Part shown: one piece after another, positions 42,571-54,777 of the stretch
Position numbering within the stretch: the stretch's first letter is position 1
How the letters are laid out: each line of letters starts with the position of its first letter
Assembly (NCBI GenBank): GCA_032717465.1
Contig: CM064632.1
Location: forward strand, 26,173,712 to 26,237,711
Reading direction: 5' to 3'
Source of the DNA: Coenobita brevimanus
Lineage: Eukaryota; Arthropoda; Malacostraca; Decapoda; Coenobitidae
DNA: 64,000 bases
Notes under the pieces: generated by a model
The model's database searches: none
What the model was told of the DNA's origin: nothing
The model's input: the letters and a program-made list of their open reading frames with translations, nothing else
Translations under genes and position numbers: made by a program

Positions 42571-43266
42571 GTTAAAATTGTAAGTAGTGTTAGTGTTAGT
42601 AGTAGCAGTAGTAACAGTAGTACAGTAGGTTTCCCTGAGATGAGTAAAATCTGATAACGTTGTCCTGTACTAAGCAAAATTCGTCTATCGCCTCCGGTGA
42701 GTTATTCCTTCAGCTGTGAAGTGTGATAACATTTTATTCCGGCTACTGTTATTTTTTTTTATTTTTTTGCTCATGTACCCAGTACTGCTAAAAAAAGTAA
42801 AGATTTATTAAACTTCAATATTTTTGCGAGGCTGAAGAACTGTATATTTGTTCCATTTAACGCCGGTCGATTTATTTCGAGCTAAGAAATCTTGGCCGTG
42901 TGTACCCAGGCAGAGGAGAATTTATTAATGCCAGTCACAGATGGTTGGCTGAGTCACTTGTGCTATCACTTAACTTTGACGCGAAGTTTAAACCAAGTTG
43001 CTGGAACATTTGGACGCAGCGTCAGTAAGAGCGTGACGGCTAATGCTTTTAAAAGGAAGAGCAGCGGAAATGAAAGTTGCCACCAGCCTTCCTCCTCCTG
43101 CTCCTGCTTCCCCTTACTGGTCCTCTGCTTCAAGCGAGAGCAGGGATCTGCATCATCATCATTATCATCATCATCATCGTCGTCGGCGGCGGCACACAGA
43201 AAAATGATTTTGCAAAGTGTATGCTATAACTTTGGGGATCATGGGGAAATATCTGCAACACTACAT

Positions 43267-43314
<48 letters not shown>

Positions 43315-43320
43315 TTTATG
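42540..43320. other. Microsatellites and unassigned sequence
   Basis: (ATT)n at 42540-42571, (CAT)n at 43151-43182 and 43266-43315. A 216-codon frame at 42892-43542 spans both CAT tracts; it has no recognised homology and no supporting context. Confidence 0.6.
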
Positions 43321-43610
43321 ATCCGCAGCACGAGCAGCATCCCAAGGCTTTTTTCTACCACCACCACCACACCATCATTTTCCACGAATATACGGAGTAG
43401 GAGGGATCCAGAGGCAGGAACCGGGTCGTACAAAAGTATGAGAACTACCAGCATGGCGAGGAAGCCTCTTTACTACGGATGGATGCACCGATATGCCCTC
43501 AAACGAGTTCAAACTCAGCTTCATCTTTTCCGAAAGCGATAGCCAAAAGGAGCAGTTTCCTTCGCTGACGAGACTGGCTGGAGTTGCTGCCTGCCCGACC
43601 CCTTCAGATT

Positions 43611-43710
43611 ATCGCCGTATTCTTAAACTTTCTTGAGTCTAGAGAGTGTATTCATAAAAAATCTTGAGTCTAGGGACAGTATTAATAAACCTTCTTGAAC
43701 TTAGGGATAA
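43611..43710. repeat. ~33-bp tandem repeat, about three units
   Basis: GTATTCTTAAACTTTCTTGAG, GTATTCATAAAAAATCTTGAG and GTATTAATAAACCTTCTTGAA each start a unit. Confidence 0.8.
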
Positions 43711-43799
43711 TAGCTTCCTCTTTGTTGTTTGTGTCATTAATATTGACATAATTTGCCTTAATAATATATAAGAGGATATTGAGGAGTCAGCAAAACAAG

Positions 43800-44009
43800 A
43801 GAGTGTTGATACGGTCCACCTGTTCTGATGTTGCGTAACCTCTTCCAACTTTCCGTCTCGTTGCTCGCAAATTGAACCGCCCCACTCGTCCCCTCCCACC
43901 TTGACACCTTCCTGATTATATTCCTTTGCTGAGCTTTTGGGAGGCCTTTGGTCGTGAGGTGCTAATGAAGGCTGTCTTGAACCCCCCTTCCAAGAAAATC
44001 TTCTCATCT

Positions 44010-44051
<42 letters not shown>

Positions 44052-44345
44052 TGACGAGTACAGGAAAATGACACGTGATCATACACAGGGAGATAGTATA
44101 TAATTATATTTTTTGTGATATTTTCTTCTGTAAAAAAAGACTATATGACAGTGTGTTATAGAAAGGGTTTAATAGGTAGCAATATAGGCTAATCATAGTG
44201 CGGACCTGATGTGTAAAAAGTTTGGCAGAAATCTTGGAACAACTCCTCTCCCTTTGCAACTTTGCCTCTCGTTGCCTTGAGATTGCACGACCTGACTCAT
44301 CCCCTGGCCGACTCCCCTGATGTCCCAACTCTCCTGGCGTCGTAT
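43800..44345. repeat. Diverged duplication around a poly-A run
   Basis: CAACTTTCCGTCTCGTTGC with CCCCACTCGTCCCCT (43850-43892) recurs as CAACTTTGCCTCTCGTTGC with CTGACTCATCCCCT (44258-44306). Poly-A at 44011-44048 lies between. Confidence 0.65.
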
Positions 44346-45262
44346 TTATAAGGGATCATAATGTCTCTGATGGCTAAACTCTCATGGAACCATATTTATT
44401 GAGGATCCTAAGCAGTTTATATGATGAAGCCTGCATAGTAATGAAGTATTAAAGAAGAAATCCCTGTAATTGGTCACATTTTTTCACTTTTATTCATTCT
44501 AGTTGTGAACTGCTTAGTAGCCGTGTGTGTGAACATTAAATTACCAACAGGTAATGTGCTGCGTACCTGTTGAACTGTTTATTATAAGAGTTTTAACTAG
44601 TTTACAGGATAAACAGATTTCCATAACAGTTAACTTTTATCACGGGCTGTTTTGGCCTCTGTACTTGATTGAGACGTGTTTGGTAACTATGAGTGAAGAC
44701 AAACATGGCCTGTATACAAGCTGTCTTACATACCTTTTAATGCATGGTTATGTACTTATTTATATAATATACATATTACGTGTAAAATATATTATGTAAT
44801 ATATATATGTATTACGCAATACTTAATATAATGTGTATAAATATATTAATGTATAGAAAATAGTTAGATAGATGATACAACCCCTTAGGCTCGAAAAGCT
44901 ATATAAATACGGCCCCACTGACCCTCAACTTCATCTCGTTAGATTAATGCATGACATAACCTTAGAAGACTTTATAAATACAAGCCTTTAAGCTCATGAC
45001 ACTTTATAAATACATCCCTACTGATCTTCGACGTCATTAGGTCTGCGAAAGTTTATGCCGACGTCCTTGGCCTGGCTGGAGTGACTGGTCCAGAACTCCG
45101 ACTGGCACGCCCGTAGCTATGCAGGGAGTTCCGCGGCAGGTTCCCATGAATTTACATGTTGCATGATATTGGAAGCTGGGTAATGAGACGGTAACAGTCA
45201 GGTCCATAATTATTACCCCCTTCATGGTGTAGGGGCCCGAGGCTGGGCTACCATGATCGGTA
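44346..45262. other. Unassigned AT-rich sequence
   Basis: CTTTATAAATAC or close variants recur at 44900-45020. No gene or RNA recognised. Confidence 0.5.
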
Positions 45263-45265
45263 TTG

Positions 45266-45484
45266 TACAGACGGCGTCAAAAGTCCTGTCGTTCTAATGT
45301 TTCTTTGTCCTTGGTGTATGAAAATCAGTGTAGTAAATCCGTAGCAACCGACACTGATGACATAAATCTGTGGCCGAATACAATGTTTAAGTTGAGTTGC
45401 TGTGGATTTAACATACTTATTTTCAAAGCCTATGTAGAGAATATCGGGAGAGACGACAGAACTTTTGATACTGACTGTACATTT
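45266..45484. mobile_element. Tc1/mariner-like MITE, copy 1
   Basis: The left end, TACAGACGGCGTCAAAAGTC, is mirrored by the right end, ACTTTTGATACTGACTGTA; the TA on each side fits a TA target duplication. The inside carries TTGGTGTATGAAAATCAGTG and ATTTTCAAAGCCTATGTAGAG, which reappear inverted in the copy at 48998-49230. At ~220 bp it has no transposase. Confidence 0.75.
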
Positions 45485-45559
45485 AAGGATAGATGACCGA
45501 CTTGCTTCCCTTGATGGCATTATTGGATCAGACTGTGCATACTGAATGAACTCAGATGG

Positions 45560-45715
45560 TTGAGAGAGAGAGAGAGAGAGAGAAACAAGAACAGTGATAG
45601 TCACTTTCACATTACTTTCTCTGGAATCTGGTACATTTAAGTGTAGATGAGCAACCTGCCTCCTACGCAGGATCGAAATTTACATACTAAACACGAACGC
45701 ACGCACGCACGCACG

Positions 45716-45788
<73 letters not shown>

Positions 45789-45923
45789 ACACACACACAC
45801 ACAACGGCGCCCGTCGAGCAAAACATATCACGCTCGCTCGCTTGCAGAGTGCAGGTGTAATGAAAATTTTGCTGTGTAATTGAAAGAATCTGAGTATTTG
45901 TTTATTTGTCTACCTGCACATTT

Positions 45924-45966
<43 letters not shown>

Positions 45967-46104
45967 GGCATGTCCACTAGTAATTAATTAATGCAGTCTG
46001 TACGAGCCAATGGGTCTTTTCAGCAATTTGATCCGTCATCATCTCACCCTTTCCTATCTCACACCTTCATCTGTCACTTGTAATTACGTTTTGGTCTTAA
46101 ATAA

Positions 46105-46150
<46 letters not shown>
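45560..46150. repeat. (GA)n, (AC)n and (CT)n microsatellites
   Basis: (GA)n at 45560-45584, (AC)n at 45718-45802 with one ATAC break, and (CT)n at 45925-45966 and 46107-46148. Confidence 0.97.
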
Positions 46151-46151
<1 letters not shown>

Positions 46152-46204
46152 ATTACACCCCTAACACCCATTTTCCTGTCCTCTCCTCATTCACACTTTC
46201 CATT

Positions 46205-46440
46205 CCGTTTTGTGGGTGGCGGCGGTGTAATAGGTAGCCCGTCTTGTAAATGAGAGGATCTGGGTTCGATTCCCGGGCCAAACACGGACCATTGGGTAGG
46301 GTCCCCTCTACGCCAATGTGTTCGTACCTGGAACTGAAATAGGGACGTGGATGTAAATTTGACGGTTGTGTGTCGCTGTTTGGGGTAATGTTTGGGTGCT
46401 TGTCTTGGCAATCACACCTTCATGATAAGTGTAATTGTTC
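46205..46440 (+). mobile_element. tRNA-derived SINE, second family
   Basis: GGTGGCGGCGGTGTAATAGG is A-box-like, and GGGTTCGATTCCCGGGCC has a near-perfect B box (GGTTCGATTCC). The body (CACGGACCATTGGGTAGG, TTCGTACCTGGAACTG, TTTGACGGTTGTGTGTCGC) is unrelated to the LTR-borne family. Confidence 0.8.
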
Positions 46441-46744
46441 CTTGCTCACAAAATGCTGCCGTCCTGTGTTAGGTTAAGTCATGACATTTGTTCCCTCCAC
46501 AAAATTTCTTTTCCTCATCAACCAATTCTTGCCCCGTCCCCCTCCTTCCTTCCATTGTCCCTTGCCCCCAGAATACCACCCACATAAGTTCAGACCCCTT
46601 ACTTGTTTTTCCCACTGAAATTCTCTTCCTCACCGGCTAATTCTTCCCCTGTCCCCCCTGCTTTCTGCCCCCTTCGACTGTAGTGTTTGGTGGGTAGGGG
46701 TAGCCGTCCTGCTGTACTATCATCACTAAATCCCTGACGTAGGT
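46441..46744. other. Unassigned C/T-rich sequence
   Basis: Two loosely similar halves (TTCTTTTCCTCATCAACC-ATTCTTGCCC and TTCTCTTCCTCACCGGCTAA); nothing else recognised. Confidence 0.45.
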
Positions 46745-48500
46745 ATCATTATGTCCCCTACTCTTCTTCAGCCTCCTTCCCTACACTCCGCTCCTGCCTT
46801 TCTTCTTGATCTTTTCTCTTCTCTCCTCCTCCATTTCCATTCCTTCAACATTTTACCTACTCCCTCCCTTCTCACTTCCCCCCTCCCCTTTCTTCTCACT
46901 TCCCCCCTCCCCTCCCTTCGGAGCACCGCTTCTCCCAGTCTCCCCTCTCTTTTTGCCATCTTTCCCGCCCTCTCTCTTTCTTCTCACCCCATCCCCTTCT
47001 CCTCCCTCTCTCCTCTTCCCCCTATCCACTCCTCGCCTTCCCCCTATCCTCCCCCTGCCTTCCCCCTCTCCCTCTCCCCTATCCCCCTTCTCCCCCTCTC
47101 CCTCTCCCCTATCCCCCTTCTCCCCCTCCCCTATCCCCCTTCTCTCCCCCTCCCTCTTTGCTCCCTCTCTCCCCTTCCCCCTATGCTCCTTTACTCCCCT
47201 TCCCCGTTTCCTCCTCCTCTCCCTTTCCCTCTATATTTCTCTTCCCTTCCACCTATCTTCCTCCTGTCCCCTTCCGTCTATCCTCCTTCGCTCCCCTTCC
47301 CCCTGTCCTCCTCCTCTCCCCTGCCCCCTATCCTCCTCCTCCTCCTCTCCCCTTCCCTCATCCTCCTTCTCTCCCCTTCCCCCATCTTCCTTCTCTCCCC
47401 TTCCCTCATCCTCCTTCTCTCCCCTTCCCTCATCCTCCTTCTCTCCCCTTCCCCCATCCTCCTTCTCTCCCCTTCCCCCTATCCTACTTCTTTCCCCTTC
47501 CCCTTATCCTCCTCCTCTCCCCATCCCCCTATCCTCCTTCTCTCCCCTTCCCCCTATCCTCCTTCTCTCCCCTTCCCCCTATCCTCCTTCTCTCCCCTTC
47601 CCCCTATCCTCCTTCTCTCCCCATCCCCCTATCCTTATCCTCTCTCCTTGCCCCTATCATCCTCCTCTCCCCATCCCCCTATCCTCCTCTCCCCATCCCC
47701 CTATCCTTATCCTCTCTCCTTGCCCCTACCATCCTCCTCTCCCCTTCCCCCTATCCTCCTTCTCTTCCCATCCCCCTATCCTTATCCTCTCTCCTTGCCC
47801 CTATCATCCTTCTCTCCCCATCCCCCTATTCTCCTTCTCTCCCCATCCCCCTATCCTCCTTCTCTCCCCATCCCCCTATCCTCCTTCTCTCCCCATCCCC
47901 CTATCCTTATCATCTCTCCTTGCTCCTATCCTCCTCCTCTCCCCATCCCCCTATCCTCCTTCTCTCCCTTTCCCCCTATCATCCTCCTCTCCCCTTCCCC
48001 CTGTCATCCTCCTCTCCCCTTCCCCCCTATCCTCCTCTCCCCTTCCTCCTATCCTCCTTCTCTCCCCTTCCCCCTATCCTCCTTCTCTCCCCTTCCCCCT
48101 ATCCTCCTTCTCTCCCCTTCCCCCTATCCTCCTCCTCTCCCCTTCCCCTATCATCCTCCTCTCCCCTTCCCCCTGTCATCCTCCTAGCCCTTTCCCCCTA
48201 TCCTCCTTCTCTCCCCTTCCCCCTATCCTCCTTCTCTCCCCTTCCCCCTGTCTACTTCTCCCCTTCCTCCTATCCTCCTCCTTTCCCTTCTGTCAGCTCT
48301 TCTTTTACCCCAGTTTCCTTCCTCCTGTTCTTTCATCCTTCCTCTTTTCTTTTTCTTCTTCATTTCCCCCTTTCCTTTAACTTCATCCCCTCCCATCTCC
48401 TTTCCTCCTCTCCCCACTCTTTCACCTCCTTACTTCCTTTACCCTCCTCCATTATCTTCCTTCCTTTTCTCCCTCCTCTCATCCACCCCCTCCCTTCTTC
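46745..48500. repeat. 1.7-kb polypyrimidine tract with a 25-bp minisatellite
   Basis: The plus strand is almost pure C/T with scattered A. From about 47150 to 48260 a 25-bp unit (CTCCCCTTCCCCCTATCC then TCCTTCT) dominates, with CCATCCCC variants and 24-bp units that shift the phase. Plus-strand frames of 478, 524 and 479 codons (Pro/Ser/Leu) are side effects. Confidence 0.95.
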
Positions 48501-48679
48501 CCTGTTGTCTCCGCACGTGACCTCCAGACAAATAGAGACGAAGAGTGTGGGAAATTCAATCGAAAACAAAATTAGGATTCCAAGGCGTGAGGATTAAACT
48601 TTTACATCCCCTGGAACACTGTTAAGGAGGGAGTGTGACCGCTGGGGAGGCGAGAAGGTAAGAAGGGAGGACGTGGACC

Positions 48680-48724
<45 letters not shown>

Positions 48725-48997
48725 TGGGAAGGTCAGGGCAAATAATAAACTAGTCTTTGGTCCATTTTCAACATGATATTGGAGGCATCGTAGCTTCTCT
48801 TCCATATCGATTTATTTTGAACCTTAACACAGTAACTTTCGCCTATATGTTGTTTTTATGGTTTTAATATCGACGTAGTGTATATCATAAAGGTATATTG
48901 AGCTGTTATATGTAGCATAAATCGCCAAAGCGGAACTGTTACGAAATCTCCAACGCCACCAAGAGTGCGACCCAGAAAATGACGAATAATAAAGATG
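48501..48997. other. Unassigned, with (GA)n
   Basis: (GA)n at 48683-48722. TATCGATTTATTTTGAACC at 48806 resembles the inner arm of the 33687-type MITE. No gene. Confidence 0.5.
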
Positions 48998-49230
48998 TAC
49001 AGTCGGCATCAAGAGTTATGTCATCTCTCTTGTTTGTACAGTCGGCATCAAAAGTCATGTTATCCCTCCTGTTTTTCTCTCTACGGGCTTTGAAAATCCG
49101 TAAATTCAATCTACAGCAGCCAACATTGATCTTTGTATTTGGCCACAGATCAGTGTCGGATTTACTACAGTGATTTTCATACACCAGGGAAGAAGACGCA
49201 AGAGAGGTGACAGGACTTGATGCCGACTGT
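48998..49230. mobile_element. Tc1/mariner-like MITE, copy 2, with duplicated left terminus
   Basis: TACAGTCGGCATCAAGAG starts at 48998 and TACAGTCGGCATCAAAAG again at 49037, so the left terminus is doubled at a 39-bp step. The right end, CTTGATGCCGACTGTT, is inverted. The inside matches copy 1 in the opposite orientation. Confidence 0.75.
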
Positions 49231-49260
49231 TCACAAACCTTTAGGGCAAGGGTGTCCAAG

Positions 49261-50085
49261 CGGGGGGGGGGGGGTGCAAAAGCCTCAGCGGTTTCAAGAA
49301 TGCAAGAGTGTTTTTTATATCTTGCTTACAGACGTGTCCTAGCATCTGAATGTCGATAATTCTGGATATGATTCTATTTATGTTGTATCTGATCTTAAAG
49401 TATATCCTCTACTTTGCATTCTAAGTGTCACCTGTTCTTTGATAAACGACTGTTTTAATAATGGTACTTAAAACATACACTTCGATAAAATAGAATATGT
49501 TATGAATCAAAGGAGATTCGTAGTTTGGGATGTATTTGGTTTGAGGGTGCACATGCTGGCAAAATTCAGACAACCCTGATCTAAGAATTCTAATGCAATG
49601 GGGAGAATCTGGAGCAGTGGTAAGGGTGGCTGCTGGGGAAGGCGGGAAGAGGGAGAACGTAGACAGAACTGGAGTTAAGGAGGCAGGAAAAGGAAAAAGA
49701 TGAAGCTATGAATTAAGGGAGATTTAAAATTAATAATACGATGAGAAACAGAGATGTAACTGAAGCACTAAAAGATTAGGGACAACGGACGGTAAGAAGG
49801 GAAAATGAAAATCCCAGAAATGGAAGATGAAACAGGGATTGAGGAAAGGAGGACATGAACGGAGCTGGGAAATGGAAAAAGAGGAAGAAAAGAAAAAAAA
49901 GAGACGATGGTGGAGGGAAGAGGGAGGGAAGATTGGATTGAGAAATAGCAATGATAGGACAAACAAACATGCAAATAGAAGATGGGGAGAAGGTTGACAA
50001 GGAAGAAGGGAAGACTTTAATGGAACCAGGAAAGGGGAGAGAGGCTGAAAAAAATGAAAGGATGAAACTATCTATCTATCTATTG
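49261..50085. other. Unassigned, purine-rich
   Basis: Poly-G at 49261-49274. From 49600 a GGAA/GAAGA-rich stretch runs to 50070. No gene or known repeat. Confidence 0.5.
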
Positions 50086-50087
50086 CC

Positions 50088-51545
50088 AGACGCCTCAATC
50101 CCGTTCGGGGTGGCCACAAACAAATCGCCTCCACGTCGCTCTGTCCCCCTCCATTTCACTGCCCCGCTCCCAACTCACACCCTCCTCTCTCATATACCTC
50201 TCCACCCCATCCCTCCATCTCATCCTCGGCCTCCCCCTCCCTCTTCCCCCCTCCATCTCACTCACATACACTCTCTTCGTCAGTCTATCACTCTCCATCC
50301 TCTCCACATGGCCAAACCACCTCAGTGTATTCCTCCTAACGCTTCCTATCACATCCACATCCACACCACAACGCTCCTTTATATCCTCATTTGTCAGCCT
50401 GTCTCTCCATGTGACTCCACAGGCTCCTCTTAAATAACTCATTTCCACTGCTCTCACTCTTGACTTGTGTCCTTCCAGCAACGTCCAAGCTTCACTTCCA
50501 TACGTTAGAGTTGGTATCACAATACTGTCATGTAATAACTTTTCACTTCCTTGCTCACTTCCCTGCTTCTTATCACTGCATTCAAAGAACCAGCAACCTT
50601 TCTTCCCTCCTGTACCCTTTCAAGCACTTCACCCTCCAAACCTCCATCCTTACTCAACACACTGCCCAAGTACTTAAACTTACTCACATTGTCCAATTCC
50701 TCACCATCCAATCTCACTGTATATTCACTGACTTCACCTCTCTCAAAGACCATCACTTTACTCTTCCCTACATTCACCTTTAGATTCCGTTTCTTACAAA
50801 CTCTCCCAAACTCATCCACCAAGCCTTGCAGCTCTCCTTCGTCTTCACTCAACAACACAGTATCATCTGCAAACAACAGTACAGGGAGTTTCCAAACACT
50901 GCCCTCTCTCACCAGGGCCACTCCAACATCCACTACCCTACCTTGTACCTCTTTTATTACCCCATCCATGTACAGATTGAACAACCATGGAGACATGACA
51001 CATCCCTGTTTCAACCCAACCTTCAAAGAGAAAAATTCACTCAGTTCGCCATCCACACGCACTGCAGCCTTAGCACCATCATACATACTCTTCACAGCAT
51101 TCAGCAGCTTCCCATCTACTCCATATATTCTTAATACTTTCCACAATCCTTGTCTATCCACCCTGTCATATGCTTTCTCCAAATCCATGAAAGCCGCATA
51201 CAACTTCTTTCCCTTCTCTAGAAACTTTTCCACTAAAGATCTAAGAATGAATATCTGATCTACACAACCTCTTCCCTTCCTAAGGCCTCCCTGTTCTTCT
51301 CCAACTAATTCCTCTGTTCTTTCTCTAACTCTGTCATTAAGTATCCTACCATACACTTTTCCTATTATACTAAGAAGACAGATGCCCCTATGATTACCAC
51401 ACACTTCTTTTTCCCCTTTTCCTTTGTACAAGGGAATAATTATACCTGACTTCCAATCCTCCGGGACTCTACCTTCCTCCCAGGCCAATCTGCGCATTTT
51501 CCACATCCATTCTACTACTATCTCTCCCCCATACTTCAGCATTTC
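50088..51545 (-). pseudogene. 5'-truncated LINE with reverse transcriptase, one frameshift
   Basis: The minus-strand frame from 51542 reads through RT motifs in order: WKSGIIIPLYKGKGEK, NHRGICLLSIIGKVY, EEQGGLRKGRGCVDQIF, AFMDLEKAYDRVDR, LKQGCVMSPWLFNLYMDGV, LLFADDTVLLSEDE (catalytic FADD) and FKYLGSVLSKDGG. A one-base loss in the A run near 50535-50540 shifts the frame; the C-terminal domain then continues (IPTLTYGSEAWTLLEG, RNTLRWFGHVERM, RWRDGVERYMREEG, WRRFVCGHPERD). The 5' half (endonuclease, RT fingers) is missing beyond 51545. The 3' tail on the minus strand is an ATAGATAGATAG repeat. Clade not assigned. Confidence 0.9.
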
Positions 51546-52841
51546 ACATCAATTCCTGATATATAAAAACATCTTTCTGTCGTTACCTTGAATAGATTGA
51601 AGAGTTGTCCCGACCATGAGATCAGTGGTATCGTTCAGTGTTTACATTAAAGCTTCTATGACCCACTCTCAGCTGGATAAATAATACAGTAGAGTGTTTG
51701 TTGAAATATAATAATCAAGTTGTCACCACCATGAAAGAGGTGATGACGTCGGTATGAACACTCAGGCTAATTTTACTCACTCTCAGCTGGACAAAATCGT
51801 CAGCCTTTAAATGGAATATTATACTAGAACAGTGCCAGCCTTCAGACAGTAAATCATTTGTTGTAACTTTGTCTCACTTCTTTCCTTTGTTCCTCTTCCT
51901 TCCTCTCTTCCCTGTCTTCCTCTTCCTTCTTCTCTTACCCTTCTTCCTCTTCCTTCTTCTCTTCCTCTTCTTCCTCTTCATTCTTCTGTTCCCTTTCTTC
52001 CTCTGCATTCTTCTCTTCCCTTTCTTCATCCTTCCTCTCCTTCCTTATCGTTGTATAAAATTCCTCTCTCTCCTTTATTCGTCTGTTCCCCCTTTCCTTC
52101 CTCGCTCTCCGGTTTCATATCGTATACATCTTATCTCTCGTCTTCCTCCTTTTCATCCTCCTCCATCTTCACCACCACCACCACCATCTCCTCCTCCTCC
52201 TCCTCCTCCTCCTCGTCGCACTAATCCCCCTCTAATAGCGAATCTTCATCCTGGGATCCGAGGATTGGCTCGGTTTATTTGTTTCCTGGCTAATTTGCTA
52301 TCAACCCTTAACACCTTGATTCCGGTGATTTATTTTTATCTCCGTTCCAAGAGGCAAGGTACGGTATATGTGGGCAAATCGAGCATACATTGTTCTGATG
52401 TTTGTTGGAAATAACTTTAAAATTAATCTATATTCAAGCCTTTAACTCGTCAACGCCTATTTCCACAGTAGGCTATATTCTCTCATGGCCCCTCCCCCAC
52501 CCTTCAGCCATACTTTTTTTTTTTTGTCCCTGTTGTCTTGATACTTTAGTTTGTGTGTTTGTGTGTGTGTGGGGGGGGGGGTGTATTTGCGTGAGGCAGC
52601 TTTGAAATAAACTTTTATTGCACTTATTAAACCTACAACAGACATTTTCACACCGTATACATCCTTGCTCCGGTCCCATCCATCACCTTCCCAGCCCATC
52701 CCATCCACTCCTTTGCTCGTCGCGCCCATTTTCTTTCCCATCACTTTTGGATGGATCATGGCGAGACGCAGGTCATCGGGTAGACGAAAAGCGCCTCTTG
52801 ATTTTACTCTTGCTGCCTGAAAACAATTTATTTACCTTATT
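51546..52841. other. Unassigned; pyrimidine-rich blocks
   Basis: CACTCTCAGCTGGA recurs at 51665 and 51779. CTT/TCC-rich stretch at 51880-52070, (ACC)n and (CTC)n at 52170-52214, poly-G at 52571-52580. No gene. Confidence 0.55.
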
Positions 52842-52945
52842 TATTTTATTTATTATTATTTTTATTATTATTGTTATTATTATTATTATAATTATTATTA
52901 TTATTATAATAATAATAATAATAATTATTATTATTATTATGAGAC
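52842..52945. repeat. (ATT)n followed by (AAT)n, a natural inverted repeat
   Basis: ATTATT units turn into ATAATAATA, then ATTATT again, so the tract can fold on itself. Confidence 0.9.
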
Positions 52946-53214
52946 CAGAAGAGATTTTTGATACTGGAGGGTTTAGATATAGCCATCACTACCTCCCTCG
53001 GTACGGGATGTCTTGCTTAAATTAAATAAAATCGTCTGAAGGAAATAGGAAGAAAATGAACTCAGTGAACCCTCACGTGAACGCGACCAGGCCCTTGTGA
53101 CTGAGGGGAATCAAATCGTTCTGGCAGCTAGAATAGGCACTAGAGTTACCCCTACCTTGAGAGGGCCGGTGATGACGGCATTAACGCTCTGTCTCCTATA
53201 ACACACACACGCTA
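52946..53214. other. Unassigned sequence
   Basis: No feature recognised. Confidence 0.5.
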
Positions 53215-53725
53215 TACAATCCTCAATCAGATCCTCTTTAAACGATCCTCAGAGACAGTCATATCCCTCTTTATAAGATCCTCAAATACAATCTGATCCC
53301 TCATAGTACGATTTTCAGAGACAGTTAGATCCTCTTTGTGTGATCCTCAAAGACATTCAGATCCATCTTTATGCGGTCCTCAGAGATAATCAGATTCCTC
53401 ATAACGCAATCCTTAGAAACAATCAGATCCCTCTTAATACGGTCCTCAGAGACAATCAGATTCCTCTTAATGCAATCCTTAGAAACAATCAGATCCCTTT
53501 TAATACGGTCCTCAGTGACAATCAGATTCCTCATAAAGCAATCCTTAGAAACAATCAGATCCCTCTTAATACGGTCCTCAGTGACAATCAGATTCCTCTT
53601 AATGCAATCCTTAGAAACAATCAGATCCCTCTTAATACGGTCCTCAGTGACAATCAGATTCCTCTTAATGCAATCCTTAGAAACAATCAGATCCCTCTAC
53701 ATGATCCTCAGAAACATTGATCCTT
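53215..53725. repeat. 33-bp minisatellite organised as 66-bp dimers
   Basis: One half-unit is TCCTCAGAGACAATCAGATT then CCTCTTAATGCAA; the other is TCCTTAGAAACAATCAGATC then CCTCTTAATACGG. They alternate A-B-A-B from about 53370. Left units are more diverged. The later A units carry TCAGTGACA, showing stepwise spread. Since 33 is a multiple of 3, frames stay open on both strands (11-residue repeats with QIPLN and IRFLL), but no start, splice or homology supports a gene. Confidence 0.95.
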
Positions 53726-54237
53726 CTTAACTCTATACACCATGTTTACTAACACATCATAATAGCCCCAGCCATCTTTTGGGGTTCCGTTCACCCTAGA
53801 ATAAATCGCTGAGCAAGGAGTGTTACGGGATGACCTAAACCAACGAGATATACGTCTTCATTAATCCTCTGAAGCTTATATACCAGACAGGGATATTGTT
53901 CTTAAGATTTTTTTTTAGCTTAATTTGCTTTTGTTTGTATATTTTTTCTTATACAGCTGCCAGACACTTCATAACCAAAAATGGAGTGTAGCTTAGCGTG
54001 AAGAATATGAAAGAGGAATTATATTTTTTACTATTTCACTACTAGGGTCATTCGTTTGTCAAAAGAATTGGGTAAAATCTCTTGTGGATGCGGGTCGTGG
54101 CTGACTTAGGGTAATGTTAGGTTAAACCATCTCTGAGCTGCCTGCACCGCCTCACCCGCGTGTAAAGAGTTGGTAAATATTTATCAACTAACAGTGTTGT
54201 TGGTAGGCAAGTAGCAGTGGTGGAGAGAAGGGATAGG

Positions 54238-54242
<5 letters not shown>
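53726..54242. other. Unassigned AT-rich sequence
   Basis: No feature recognised. Confidence 0.5.

Positions 54243-54777
<535 letters not shown>

Noticed and set aside
42892..43542. 216-codon frame as a host gene or exon
   Set aside because: It spans two CAT microsatellites giving Ser/Ile runs, has no recognised homology, and no clear splice or promoter context.
46751..48597. Three plus-strand frames of about 480-520 codons, Pro/Ser/Leu-rich
   Set aside because: They come from the C/T-rich minisatellite. The three overlapping frames are of equal quality, which a real gene would not show.
53340..53730. Repeat protein of 11-residue units
   Set aside because: The frame is open only because the DNA repeat is 33 bp. 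The opposite strand and a second frame are open too, and there is no signal for expression.
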